From positions 434,001 through 498,000 of the forward strand of contig NZ_BNEB01000001.1 in the NCBI RefSeq assembly GCF_016860545.1: a stretch of 64,000 nucleotides of DNA. Direction: 5' to 3'. Positions 50,817 through 58,852 of this stretch are shown here, in pieces (within the stretch, counting starts at the first letter, position 1; every line of letters starts with the position of its first letter). This DNA comes from Streptomyces asoensis (lineage in GTDB: Bacteria > Actinomycetota > Actinomycetes > Streptomycetales > Streptomycetaceae). The notes under the pieces are model-generated. The model saw nothing but the letters and a program-made list of their open reading frames with translations. It did no database searches and was not told the DNA's origin. The position numbers and the translations under genes were made by a program.

Positions 50817-52231
50817 GCCACGGGATGTACGTCTCCTTCTGGCTGCCCACCGTGGTGCTCGGCGCGGCCCTCGCCATCAAACTTCCCAGCATCCTCAAGC
50901 TGTGGCGCGATCCGCTGCTGCGCGCCGTCGGTGGCCTGCTGATCTTCGCCTGCGCGGTGTTCGTCTTCGCCGCCCCGAAGACCATCGCCTGGACCAACCG
51001 GGTCACCGGCGTGCCCAACATCGCGGCGCCCTGGGTGTACTCGCTGCTCACCGCGCTCTCCGCGTCGTGGCTGCTGCTGATCATCGCCTGGCGCAACGGC
51101 CGCAGCGAGCGCTCCGCGCAGACCCGGCGCGCGACCCGCTGGGTGGTCTCCGTCTACGCCGGGGTCGTCGTCGCGCTGTGGGTCCTCTTCGCCCTCGCCG
51201 ACGTGCCCGTGGAGCAGATCCGGGACCTGGACACGTACTACGCCAACACGCCCTTCATGCGCGAGGAGATCCTGCTCTACCTGCTCGCGCACACGGTGGC
51301 CTGTTCGGTCACGGCGCGGCTCGTGTGGAACTGGAGCCGCACCGAGGGCCTCGACGCGTGGCTGCGCTGGGGACTGCGCTTCCTCGGGGCCGGTTACGTG
51401 ACGAACCTGCTGTTCAGCGCGGCCAAGCTGACCGCGGTCGGGGCACGCTGGACCGGGCACGACCTGGACTGGCTCAACACCGGCATCGCCCCGTCGGCGG
51501 CCTGCATCGCCGCCACGCTGGTCGCGATCGGCTTCATCGTGCCGCACGCCGGCCAGTACCTCCAGGAGCGGTGGCGGATCCGCCGCCGGTACCGGAGCCT
51601 GAAGCCCCTCGCCCGGCTGATGCGCGGGGTCACCGGCGCCCGCGAGCCGTTCGACCTGCGGGCCACGCCCGAACTGCGCCTGATCCGCCGTGAGACGTTC
51701 ATCCGCGACGCGCTGCTCCAGCTCGCCCGGCACCTCGACGACGACCTGCGGGCGCGCTCCTACGAGGCCGGGGTGACCCTCGGCTTCGAGCGCGGCCGGG
51801 CCCAGGCCCTCGCCGCCGCCGTGACCCTCCTCGACGCGGTCGAGACCCGCCGGCGGACCCTCGGCGACCCGGCCCCCGCGGCGGACGCGGGCGCGATCGG
51901 CGCGGCGGGCGCGATCGGCGCCCCGGGCGCCGCCCGGGCGGCCCGCACCACCGTCTCCCCCCGCACCACAGGTTCCCCCCGCCCCCTCACGGGCCCCACG
52001 AGCGGGGCGGTCGGCGCGGGCGGCCGCGGGGCCGGGCAGGCCCCGGGTGGGGGCGACGCCGCCCCGGCCGGCGGGGCTTCCGGTTCCGGGGGTGGGGTGG
52101 GGCGGGGCGATACGACCTACCTTCTGCGGGAGATCCGGGCCGTGTCCCGGGTCCTGCGACGTCCCGACGACATACAGGCGGTCCGCGCCCACGCGGTCGC
52201 CCCGGCAGAGAGCATGTCCACGCATGAGTGA
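50813..52231 (+). CDS. Seven-helix membrane protein of the MAB_1171c type
   Basis: A 472-residue integral membrane protein. Seven hydrophobic segments fall in the first 245 residues (for example WLPTVVLGAALAIKLPSI, AVGGLLIFACAVFVFAAP, VVSVYAGVVVALWVLFALAD, and PSAACIAATLVAIGFIVPHA). A cytoplasmic part of about 230 residues follows, with a helical domain (RRETFIRDALLQLARHLDDD) and an Ala/Gly/Pro-rich linker. I recall the family as 'MAB_1171c putative transporter', function unknown. Start: GTG 50813 in the GTGA overlap; ATG 50825 is possible. Its end overlaps the FAD enzyme gene by 8 nt. Confidence 0.8.
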   Translation: MSHGMYVSFWLPTVVLGAALAIKLPSILKLWRDPLLRAVGGLLIFACAVFVFAAPKTIAWTNRVTGVPNIAAPWVYSLLTALSASWLLLIIAWRNGRSERSAQTRRATRWVVSVYAGVVVALWVLFALADVPVEQIRDLDTYYANTPFMREEILLYLLAHTVACSVTARLVWNWSRTEGLDAWLRWGLRFLGAGYVTNLLFSAAKLTAVGARWTGHDLDWLNTGIAPSAACIAATLVAIGFIVPHAGQYLQERWRIRRRYRSLKPLARLMRGVTGAREPFDLRATPELRLIRRETFIRDALLQLARHLDDDLRARSYEAGVTLGFERGRAQALAAAVTLLDAVETRRRTLGDPAPAADAGAIGAAGAIGAPGAARAARTTVSPRTTGSPRPLTGPTSGAVGAGGRGAGQAPGGGDAAPAGGASGSGGGVGRGDTTYLLREIRAVSRVLRRPDDIQAVRAHAVAPAESMSTHE

Positions 52232-53663
52232 GCCCTCCAACCCCGCCAGAACCGCCGTAGTCCTGGGGGGATCCCATACGGGCATGCTCGCGGCCCGGGC
52301 GCTGGCCGGCCTCGCCGACCGGGTCGTCGTCGTCGAACGGGACGTCCTGCCCGACGGCCCCGCGCCCCGCAAGGGCCTGCCGCAGGCACGGCACGCCCAC
52401 ATGCTGTGGTCCGGCGGGGTACAGGCGGTGGAGGAACTGATCCCGGGCGTGACCGGGGCCCTGCGCGCCGCCGGTGCCCGCCGGACGCCGGTCACCACGG
52501 ACATGGTCGTCATGGGCGCGCGGGGCTGGTTCCGCCGCTGGCCCGAGTCCCACCACGTGATCCTGGCCGGCCGTGACCTGCTGGACGCGACGATCCGCGA
52601 GCAGGTCCTCCGCGACGAGCGGATCGAACTCCTCGGCGGTGTCGAGGTACTGGGCCCGCAGGGCGACGCGGGCGCGGTCACGGGCGTACGGGTGCGGGCC
52701 CGCGGCGGGGTGGCACGGGACGACGCGGCGGCACCGGAGCCGGGCACCGAGTGGGTGATTCCGGCCGGGCTGGTGGTCGACGCGACCGGCCGGGGGTCCC
52801 GGGCCGGTCGGTGGCTGGAGGATCTCGGGCTGCCCGCGGTGGAACGGCGGGAGGTCGACTCCGGGCTGGCGTACGCGAGCCGCCTGTACCGGGCGCCCGA
52901 GCAGGCCCGCTCCGGGTACCCGATCGTCAACGTGCAGCCCGACCCGGGCGACGGCACGCCGGGCCGGGCCGGGTTCCTGCTGCCCATCGAGGACGGCCAC
53001 TGGATCGTCACCCTCAACGGCACCCGGGGCGGCGAGCCCTCCCCTTCCGACGACGACTTCGTCCGCTTCGCCCGCGAGGAGCTGCGGCACCCCGTCATCG
53101 GGGAGCTGCTGGAGCGGGCCGAGCCGGTGTCCGGTGTGTCGTACACCCGTGCCACCGTCAACCGCCGTCACTTCTACGAGCGGATGCCGGCCTGGCCGGA
53201 GAACTTCGTCGTCCTCGGTGACGCCCTCGCCGCGTACAACCCGCTCTACGGGCACGGTCTCGCCGTCGCCGCGCAGAGCGCCGTGATCCTGCGGGACACG
53301 GTGCGCCGCCGGGGATGGGGCACCGCCGGGCTGGCCCGCCGGGTCCAGAAGGCGGTGGCCCGGCCGGTCGGCACCGCGTGGGACCTGGCCGTCGGCCAGG
53401 ACGTGTTCTGCGAGGGCGCGACGGAGGACGGGCCCACGCTCCGCGACCGGCTGGTGGCCGCCTACGTGGGACGCCTGATGCTGACGGCGACCGGCAACGG
53501 ACGGATCGCCCGGCGCGTGACGGACGTGACGTCGCTGGAGCGCGGCCCCGGGGTGCTGCTGACTCCTGCGGTGCTGCTCGCCGCGCTGCGGGGGCCGCTG
53601 CGACCGGCGCTGACCGGGCCGCCCCTGACCGGGGACGAGCTGAAGCGCGCCGGACTGGAGTAG
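52224..53663 (+). CDS. FAD-dependent monooxygenase/oxidoreductase
   Basis: A 479-residue flavoprotein of the p-hydroxybenzoate hydroxylase/geranylgeranyl reductase superfamily. The N-terminal FAD-binding strand-loop is AVVLGGSHTGMLAARAL (a GxGxxG variant), followed by the ribose-binding Glu in RVVVVERDVLP; GLVVDATGRGSRAG is the middle ATG motif, and FVVLGDALAAYNPLYGHGL is the GD motif with the flavin-contacting Pro. It probably hydroxylates or reduces a lipid or aromatic compound. It overlaps the membrane-protein gene by 8 nt and closes the three-gene cassette. Confidence 0.87.
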   Translation: MSEPSNPARTAVVLGGSHTGMLAARALAGLADRVVVVERDVLPDGPAPRKGLPQARHAHMLWSGGVQAVEELIPGVTGALRAAGARRTPVTTDMVVMGARGWFRRWPESHHVILAGRDLLDATIREQVLRDERIELLGGVEVLGPQGDAGAVTGVRVRARGGVARDDAAAPEPGTEWVIPAGLVVDATGRGSRAGRWLEDLGLPAVERREVDSGLAYASRLYRAPEQARSGYPIVNVQPDPGDGTPGRAGFLLPIEDGHWIVTLNGTRGGEPSPSDDDFVRFAREELRHPVIGELLERAEPVSGVSYTRATVNRRHFYERMPAWPENFVVLGDALAAYNPLYGHGLAVAAQSAVILRDTVRRRGWGTAGLARRVQKAVARPVGTAWDLAVGQDVFCEGATEDGPTLRDRLVAAYVGRLMLTATGNGRIARRVTDVTSLERGPGVLLTPAVLLAALRGPLRPALTGPPLTGDELKRAGLE

Positions 53664-53698
53664 TCCCGGGCCCGGGCGCCCGGCGGCCCCTCCGGCCC

Positions 53699-53766
53699 GG
53701 TCGCACAGGCCGCCCGGTCACGCAGGTCGGCCGGTCACGCAGGTCGGCCGGTCACGCGGGCCGCCC
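53699..53766. repeat. Four tandem 17-bp repeats
   Basis: Units at 53699-53715, 53716-53732, 53733-53749 and 53750-53766; the middle two are identical (GGTCACGCAGGTCGGCC) and the outer two differ at a few bases. A shorter 9-bp repeat (CCGGCGTGA-like, three copies) follows near 53798. The repeats fill the gap between the FAD enzyme gene and the converging lactonase gene. Confidence 0.85.
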
Positions 53767-53825
53767 GGGCCGCGTGGCGCCGGGCAGGTGGAGTGGGACC
53801 GGCGTGACCGGCGTGTCCGGCGCGG

Positions 53826-54686
53826 TCAGCCTTCGAAGGCCGGCTGGGGCAGGCCCTTGCCCGCTCCCGGTATCACCAGCAGTGAGCCCGCCAGCGGGTG
53901 CGGCGAGGCCAGGCCCACCCGGGCGGTGGTGATGTACAGGTCGGTCAGGTCGGCGCCGCCGAACGCGCAGGCCGTGACCCTGGGGACGGGCAGCCGCACG
54001 ACCAGGTCCAGTTCACCGGCCGGGGTGTAGCGGCGTACCGCTCCCCCGTCCCAGAGCGCCACCCACACACAGCCGTCCGCGTCGACGGTGAGGCCGTCGG
54101 GGAAGCCGGCGCCGTCCTCGATCGTGACGAAGGGGCGGCGGCCGCTCACCCGCCCGTCGGGCGCGTGGTCGAGGACGTCGATCCGGCGGGTCGGCGAGTC
54201 GATGTAGTACATCAGCGTGCCGTCCGGGCTCCAGCCCGTCCCGTTGCTGACCGCGACGTCGTCGAGGACCACCTCGCAGCCGCCGTCGGCGGTGAGACGG
54301 GAGAGGGTGCCGCCGCCCGGCGCCTCGTCGTAGCGCATGGTGCCGGCCCACAGGGAGCCGTCGGGGGCGACGGCTGCGTCGTTGGCGCGGCGGCCGGGCA
54401 CCGGCTCGTGGCGCAGCCAGCGGAAGCCGCCGTCCGGGTCGAGCAGTCCGACGCCGTCCCGCAGATTGAGCACCAGACCGCCCCCGGCGCGGGGCTTGGC
54501 CGCGCCGACGTGCTGGTGGGTCGTGCGCACCGTACGGCGGCCGGTCGACGGCTCGTAGCCGTGCAGGCGGGAGCCGAGGATGTCGAGCCAGAGCAGGCGG
54601 CCGGCGGCCGGGTCCCAGGTCGGTCCCTCGCCGAGGACCGCCTCGGCCCGCACCGCCACCTCGTGGACCGTGCCGGGCGCCGTCAC
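53826..54686 (-). CDS. SMP-30/gluconolactonase-type sugar lactonase
   Basis: A 286-residue six-bladed beta-propeller. The divalent-metal ligands are in GEGPTWD (Glu), RRANDAAVAPDG (Asn), VSNGTGWSPDG (Asn) and GFPDGLTVDADG (Asp), the standard SMP-30 set. Enzymes of this family open aldonolactones, e.g. glucono-, arabino- or xylonolactone. GTG 54686 overlaps the iclR stop (GTGA); longer readings would extend inside iclR. With the IclR regulator it forms a two-gene operon, and the shared operators suggest a lactone from arabinose or a related sugar. Confidence 0.9.
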   Translation of the reverse strand: MTAPGTVHEVAVRAEAVLGEGPTWDPAAGRLLWLDILGSRLHGYEPSTGRRTVRTTHQHVGAAKPRAGGGLVLNLRDGVGLLDPDGGFRWLRHEPVPGRRANDAAVAPDGSLWAGTMRYDEAPGGGTLSRLTADGGCEVVLDDVAVSNGTGWSPDGTLMYYIDSPTRRIDVLDHAPDGRVSGRRPFVTIEDGAGFPDGLTVDADGCVWVALWDGGAVRRYTPAGELDLVVRLPVPRVTACAFGGADLTDLYITTARVGLASPHPLAGSLLVIPGAGKGLPQPAFEG

Positions 54687-55456
54687 GACACGCTCCGGTA
54701 GCCCAGGAGTTCGGACAGCTCGGCGGCGCCCTTCGCGGCGAGCTGCTCCAGTTCGGCGCGGCGCTCGTCGCTCCACCGGATCATCGGCACGGAGATGGAC
54801 AGCGCGGCGACGACCTGTCCCGTGCGGTCGCGCACCGGAGCCGCGACACAGCTGACGTCCGGGTTGGACTCACGGCTCTCGACCGCGACGCCCCGCTCCC
54901 GGATCTCCGCCAGCGCCTCGCGCAGGGCGCCGGGCTCGGTGATGCTGTTCGGGGTCATCCGGACCAGGTCCGCGTCGTCGGGGATGCGCGCGTCGAGCTC
55001 CGGCTCGGAGAGCGAGGCCAGCAGCATCTTGCCGACGGAGGTGCAGTGGGCCGGCAGCCGGCGGCCGGCGGCCGAGACCATCCGGACGGCGTGCGTGGAG
55101 TCGACCTTGGCGATGTAGATGACGTCGGTGCCCTCGAGGATCGCCACGTGGACCGTCTCGTCACACGTCTCGGCGACGGAGCGCGCGACCTGCTGACCCT
55201 CGGCGGCGAGGTCGAGCTGCTCGGCGTAGCGGCTCCCGAGCTGGTACGGACGCACACCGAGGCGGTACCGTCCGGGTTGTCCCGGAACGCCGACGATGTA
55301 CGACCGCGCCGAGAGCGTGGTCACCAGCTCGTGCACGGTGGTACGCGGAAGCTGCAGCTTGCGCACGATGTCGGGGGCGGAGAGCGAACCGTCCCCGTCG
55401 AGGAAGAGCTCGAGGATGTCGAGTGCTCGGGTCACAGCAGGTACGAGGCGTCCCAC
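54683..55456 (-). CDS. IclR-family transcriptional regulator
   Basis: A 257-residue regulator. The N-terminal winged helix reads VTRALDILELFLDGDGSLSA and IVRKLQLPRTTVHELVTTLS; the GAF-like effector domain contains VHVAILEGTDVIYIAKVDST, LPAHCTSVGKMLLASLSEPE, and the C-terminal VSCVAAPVRDRTGQVVAALSIS signature with Cys. IclR proteins in sugar-acid loci respond to keto-deoxy acids or lactones. GTG 55456 start. Its upstream region (55496-55530) has the same tandem operators as the arabinan genes, making it the best candidate regulator for that set. Confidence 0.92.
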   Translation of the reverse strand: MGRLVPAVTRALDILELFLDGDGSLSAPDIVRKLQLPRTTVHELVTTLSARSYIVGVPGQPGRYRLGVRPYQLGSRYAEQLDLAAEGQQVARSVAETCDETVHVAILEGTDVIYIAKVDSTHAVRMVSAAGRRLPAHCTSVGKMLLASLSEPELDARIPDDADLVRMTPNSITEPGALREALAEIRERGVAVESRESNPDVSCVAAPVRDRTGQVVAALSISVPMIRWSDERRAELEQLAAKGAAELSELLGYRSVS

Positions 55457-55495
55457 AACCGGCCCCCTCCCTTAGTTGATCGTCTCAGTGCCTGC

Positions 55496-55530
55496 GTTCG
55501 AGATTTCAACAGGCGATCGGCATGACGAAC
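55496..55530 (-). promoter_or_regulatory. Tandem operator pair upstream of iclR
   Basis: Elements GTTCGAGATTTCAACA (55496-55511) and GATCGGCATGACGAAC (55515-55530) lie 19 nt apart. The first shares the 12-mer GTTCGAGATTTC (reverse strand) with the second operator of the dehydratase gene. TTGAAA on the minus strand, inside the first element, may be the -35. Confidence 0.6.
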
Positions 55531-55619
55531 ACAGGCTGTCATACGGCGTTGCGCCGGGCAATGGTCGGGAAACGCACAGTGGCCCGAAGAGGGGCGCCCG
55601 GTGGGCCAGGATGGTAGGC

Positions 55620-56210
55620 ATGCCGACCCAGAAACGCCTCGCCGGCTCGTTCACGGCGCTCGATTTCCAACAGGTCCTGCTGCGTCGCATGGCCGACCAC
55701 AACCCGGATCTGGTGGAGGACGCCCGCCATGGCATGGGCCTCTCCCTCGCGCAGATGCGGGAGGCCAACAAGCGCTGGCAGGCGATGCTCCACTCACCGC
55801 ACGCCCGCGGCGCGCTGTCGCGGTACCGCTCCGTCCTCGGCGAACCGGAGTCCCGGATCCCCCGCCGCGTCGGGGACCTCGACTGCGAGGCCTGGCTCTG
55901 GCCGATGCCCTACTGGCCCGCCCTGCGCTTCGAGGTGCTGGTCTCCCCCGAGGGCGGCGTCTGGAACGAGTGGCTGGTGCGCGCCCCGGGCGCCGAACCG
56001 CCGCGCCTGACCACGCTGGAGGACCTCACGCCCTGGTCCTGCACGGTCGACGAGGCCGCCCGCGCCTTCGCCCCGGCCCGCCCCCTGGAGGGCACCGCCC
56101 CGACACGCTGGGGGCTGGCCTTCACCGCGCCCGACGCGCTGGGCGTGCGGCGGGAGGTCGTCGCCGAGTTCACCTGGGGCCTGCTGCAACGGACCGCGGT
56201 CGTCCGGTAG
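55620..56210 (+). CDS. Conserved hypothetical protein of Streptomyces
   Basis: A 196-residue soluble protein with no domain I recognise. It is rich in Trp, Arg and Pro (e.g. AWLWPMPYWPALRFEV, GVWNEWLVRAPGAEPP, EFTWGLLQRTAVVR), with a helical N-terminus (FQQVLLRRMADHNPDLVEDA). No signal peptide or membrane segment. ATG 55620 is preceded at 7 nt by CAGGAT (55607-55612), so a leaderless start is possible; ATG 55611 is an alternative. It is divergent from iclR and convergent with the ATP-grasp gene. I assign no function. Confidence 0.7.
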   Translation: MPTQKRLAGSFTALDFQQVLLRRMADHNPDLVEDARHGMGLSLAQMREANKRWQAMLHSPHARGALSRYRSVLGEPESRIPRRVGDLDCEAWLWPMPYWPALRFEVLVSPEGGVWNEWLVRAPGAEPPRLTTLEDLTPWSCTVDEAARAFAPARPLEGTAPTRWGLAFTAPDALGVRREVVAEFTWGLLQRTAVVR

Positions 56211-56225
56211 GGGCCCCGGCCGACG

Positions 56226-57110
56226 TCAGGGGGTGGTGGCCGCCGTCAGGATCGCGGTCACGACGGCCGCCACCGAGTCCGGGTGCAGGAACAGGAAGAG
56301 GTTCGGCTCGACGAGCTCCAGTTCCATCACGCGCGGCTCCCCGTCGTCGCCGTCCACCAGGTCGACGCGGGCGTAGAGCAGCTCCGGCGCCTCCGGGACG
56401 GCGGCCAGGGCGCGGCGCGCGACGGCGAGTTCGGCCGGGGTCGGGGTCCAGACCTCCAGGCCGGGATGGGCGACCTTGTCCGCGTCGAACGCGGTACCCG
56501 GGGCCAGTACGGCCCGCTTGCGGCTGGCGTGCAGCAGCCGTCCGCCGAAGAACTGGAGGGCCCGTTCACCGCCTTCGTCGATGCTCCGCATGTACGGCTG
56601 CACCATCGCCGTCAGGCCCTCGGCGTGCATCCGCGCGAGGTGCGCCGCGGCCTCCTCGCGCCGGTCGGGGGTGTAGCGGGCGGCGTAGCGCGCCCCGGCA
56701 CCCGAGGTGGGCTTGACGACGTACTCGTGGTCGCCGGGCAGACCGGCGGCGGCGTCGGCGTCGCCCGGGGCGAGATAGCGGGTGGGGACCGTGGGCACCC
56801 CGGCCGCCGCGAGCTCGCCGAGGTAGCGCTTGTCGGTGTTCCAGCGCACGACGGCGGCCGGGTTCGCCAGCCGGGTCAGCTTGCCGCAGCGCTGCGCCCA
56901 CGCCGTGAACTCGGCGGCGCGCCAGCTGTAGTCCCAGGTCGAGCGGATGACGGCGAGGTCGTAGGAGGCCCAGTCGATGCCGGCGTCGTCCCAGCACACG
57001 ACGTCCGCCTCGGCGCCGGCCGCCTCCAGCGCCGTGTGCAGCACGGGGAGGTCGCGGTCCTTGCTCGGCCGGGGGCGGGGGTCGTAGGTGACGAGGGCGA
57101 CGCGGGGCAC
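56226..57110 (-). CDS. ATP-grasp domain protein (glutathione synthetase/RimK-like)
   Basis: A 294-residue ATP-grasp protein. N-terminal pre-ATP-grasp domain: VALVTYDPRPRPSKDRDLPV and DLAVIRSTWDYSWRAAEF; central ATP-binding segment: NPAAVVRWNTDKRYLGELAA, VPTVPTRYLAPG and DHEYVVKPTSGAGARYAARY; C-terminal Mg/ATP loop with YARVDLVDGDDGEPRVMELE and EPNLFLF. Enzymes of this fold join a carboxylate to an amine or thiol using ATP. The GTG at 57110 has GGAG 7 nt upstream and gives the usual N-terminus. Substrates unknown; no obvious biosynthetic partners lie nearby. Confidence 0.83.
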   Translation of the reverse strand: MPRVALVTYDPRPRPSKDRDLPVLHTALEAAGAEADVVCWDDAGIDWASYDLAVIRSTWDYSWRAAEFTAWAQRCGKLTRLANPAAVVRWNTDKRYLGELAAAGVPTVPTRYLAPGDADAAAGLPGDHEYVVKPTSGAGARYAARYTPDRREEAAAHLARMHAEGLTAMVQPYMRSIDEGGERALQFFGGRLLHASRKRAVLAPGTAFDADKVAHPGLEVWTPTPAELAVARRALAAVPEAPELLYARVDLVDGDDGEPRVMELELVEPNLFLFLHPDSVAAVVTAILTAATTP

Positions 57111-57388
57111 GGCGGGACTCCGTTCTCGTACGTGCCGCGTCCGGCGGGGCGTCCCCGACGTCCGCTGTCCGTCCGGGCGTCCGCACGTCCGTGCGTCGTA
57201 CGTCTGCTGCATTTTCCGTTTCGTACCGGGGCAGGCTATCCGCCGCCCCGGTGAGCAGGGCAACGGGTTCGGCCCTCCCCCCTAGGGCCGGGCAGGGGGG
57301 GTGGGAGGGGCCGCCCGACAGGTGGGGGCGGGGCGAGTGGGGTAGGACGATGTCGTCGTGTCGCGCCGTCGTCCAAGGAGTCCGTCCC

Positions 57389-58852
57389 GTGTCCTCTCTC
57401 TTCCCGGCCCTCACGGACGATCCGTCCGGCCGCCCCGCCCTGCGGTTCGGCGAGCGTTCCCTGACCTACGCGGAGCTCGCCTCGGCCGCCGGTGACGTCG
57501 GCGCGCGGGTGCGGGGCGAGGAACGGGTCGCCGTGTGGGCGACCCCCTCGCTGGAGACCGCCGTCGCGGTGGTGGGCGTCCTGCTCGCCGGGGTGGCCGC
57601 CGTGCCGCTGAACCCGAAGTCGGGCGACAAGGAGCTGGCGCACATCCTGGGCGACAGCGCGCCGGGCGCGGTGCTGGCGGCCCCCGGCGACGAACTGCCC
57701 GGCGCGCTCGACGGGTTGTCCCGGATCGACGTCGGGACCGGGGCGGGCCGTGGGGGGCCTGGTGCCGCGGCGCCGGTCGCCGGTGCGCGGCCGGGCGAGG
57801 AGGATCCCGCCCTCGTCGTCTACACCTCGGGGACGACCGGGCCGCCCAAGGGCGCGGTCGTCCCGCGCCGCGCGATCGCCACCACCCTGGACGCGCTCGC
57901 CGACGCCTGGCAGTGGACCGCGGACGACGTCCTCGTGCACGGGCTGCCGCTGTTCCATGTGCACGGGCTGGTGCTGGGGATCCTCGGGCCGCTGCGGCGG
58001 GGCGGGGCCGTGGTGCACCTCGGGCGGTTCGACACGCAGGGGGTGACGCGGGAACTGGGCGGCGGCGCGAGCATGCTGTTCGGGGTGCCGACGATGTACC
58101 ACCGCATCGCCGAGGCGCTGCCCGGCGACCCCGCGCTGGCCGGGGCGCTCGCCGGGGCGCGGCTGCTGGTGTCCGGGTCGGCGGCGCTGCCCGTGCACGA
58201 CCACGAGCGGATCGCGGCCGCGACCGGGCGGCGGGTGATCGAGCGGTACGGGATGACGGAGACGCTGATGAACACCAGCGTCCGCGCGGACGCGGAACCG
58301 CGGCCCGGCACCGTCGGCGTCCCGCTGCCCGGCGTGGAGCTGCGGCTCGTCGACGAGGACGGGTCGGCCGTCGAGGCGTACGACGGGGAGAGCGTCGGCG
58401 AGATCCAGGTGCGCGGGCCGAACCTGTTCACGGAGTACCTCAACCGCCCCGACGCGACGGCCGCCGCCTTCACCCCCGACGGCTGGTTCCGGACGGGGGA
58501 CGTGGCCGTGCGCGACCCCGACGGCTGGGTCCGCATCGTGGGGCGCAAGGCGACCGATCTCATCAAGAGCGGCGGCTACAAGATCGGGGCCGGTGAGATC
58601 GAGAACGCGCTCCTGGAGCATCCGGGGGTGCGCGAGGCGGCGGTGACCGGGGAGCCGGACGCGGACCTCGGGGAGCGGATCGTCGCCTGGATCGTCCCGG
58701 TGGACCCCGCGTCGCCGCCCGCCGAGGGCGAACTGGCCGACCACGTGGCCCGCCGGCTCGCGCCGCACAAGCGGCCCCGGGTGGTGCGCCACCTCGACGC
58801 GCTGCCCCGCAACGACATGGGGAAGATCATGAAGCGGGCGCTGCCGTCATGA
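57389..58852 (+). CDS. matB: MatB, malonyl-CoA synthetase
   Basis: A 487-residue adenylate-forming enzyme very close, as I remember it, to S. coelicolor MatB, which makes malonyl- or methylmalonyl-CoA from the free diacid, CoA and ATP. The P-loop is VYTSGTTGPPKGA (about residues 144-156); substrate-site landmarks VHGLPLFHVHGLVLGILGPL, YGMTETLMNTSVRADAEPRP, and the C-terminal hinge/lysine motif LIKSGGYKIGAGEIE and RNDMGKIMKRAL. GTG 57389 has AAGGAG 8 nt upstream. It ends in an ATGA overlap with the carboxyltransferase gene and feeds the fatty acid and polyketide pool. Confidence 0.94.
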   Translation: MSSLFPALTDDPSGRPALRFGERSLTYAELASAAGDVGARVRGEERVAVWATPSLETAVAVVGVLLAGVAAVPLNPKSGDKELAHILGDSAPGAVLAAPGDELPGALDGLSRIDVGTGAGRGGPGAAAPVAGARPGEEDPALVVYTSGTTGPPKGAVVPRRAIATTLDALADAWQWTADDVLVHGLPLFHVHGLVLGILGPLRRGGAVVHLGRFDTQGVTRELGGGASMLFGVPTMYHRIAEALPGDPALAGALAGARLLVSGSAALPVHDHERIAAATGRRVIERYGMTETLMNTSVRADAEPRPGTVGVPLPGVELRLVDEDGSAVEAYDGESVGEIQVRGPNLFTEYLNRPDATAAAFTPDGWFRTGDVAVRDPDGWVRIVGRKATDLIKSGGYKIGAGEIENALLEHPGVREAAVTGEPDADLGERIVAWIVPVDPASPPAEGELADHVARRLAPHKRPRVVRHLDALPRNDMGKIMKRALPS

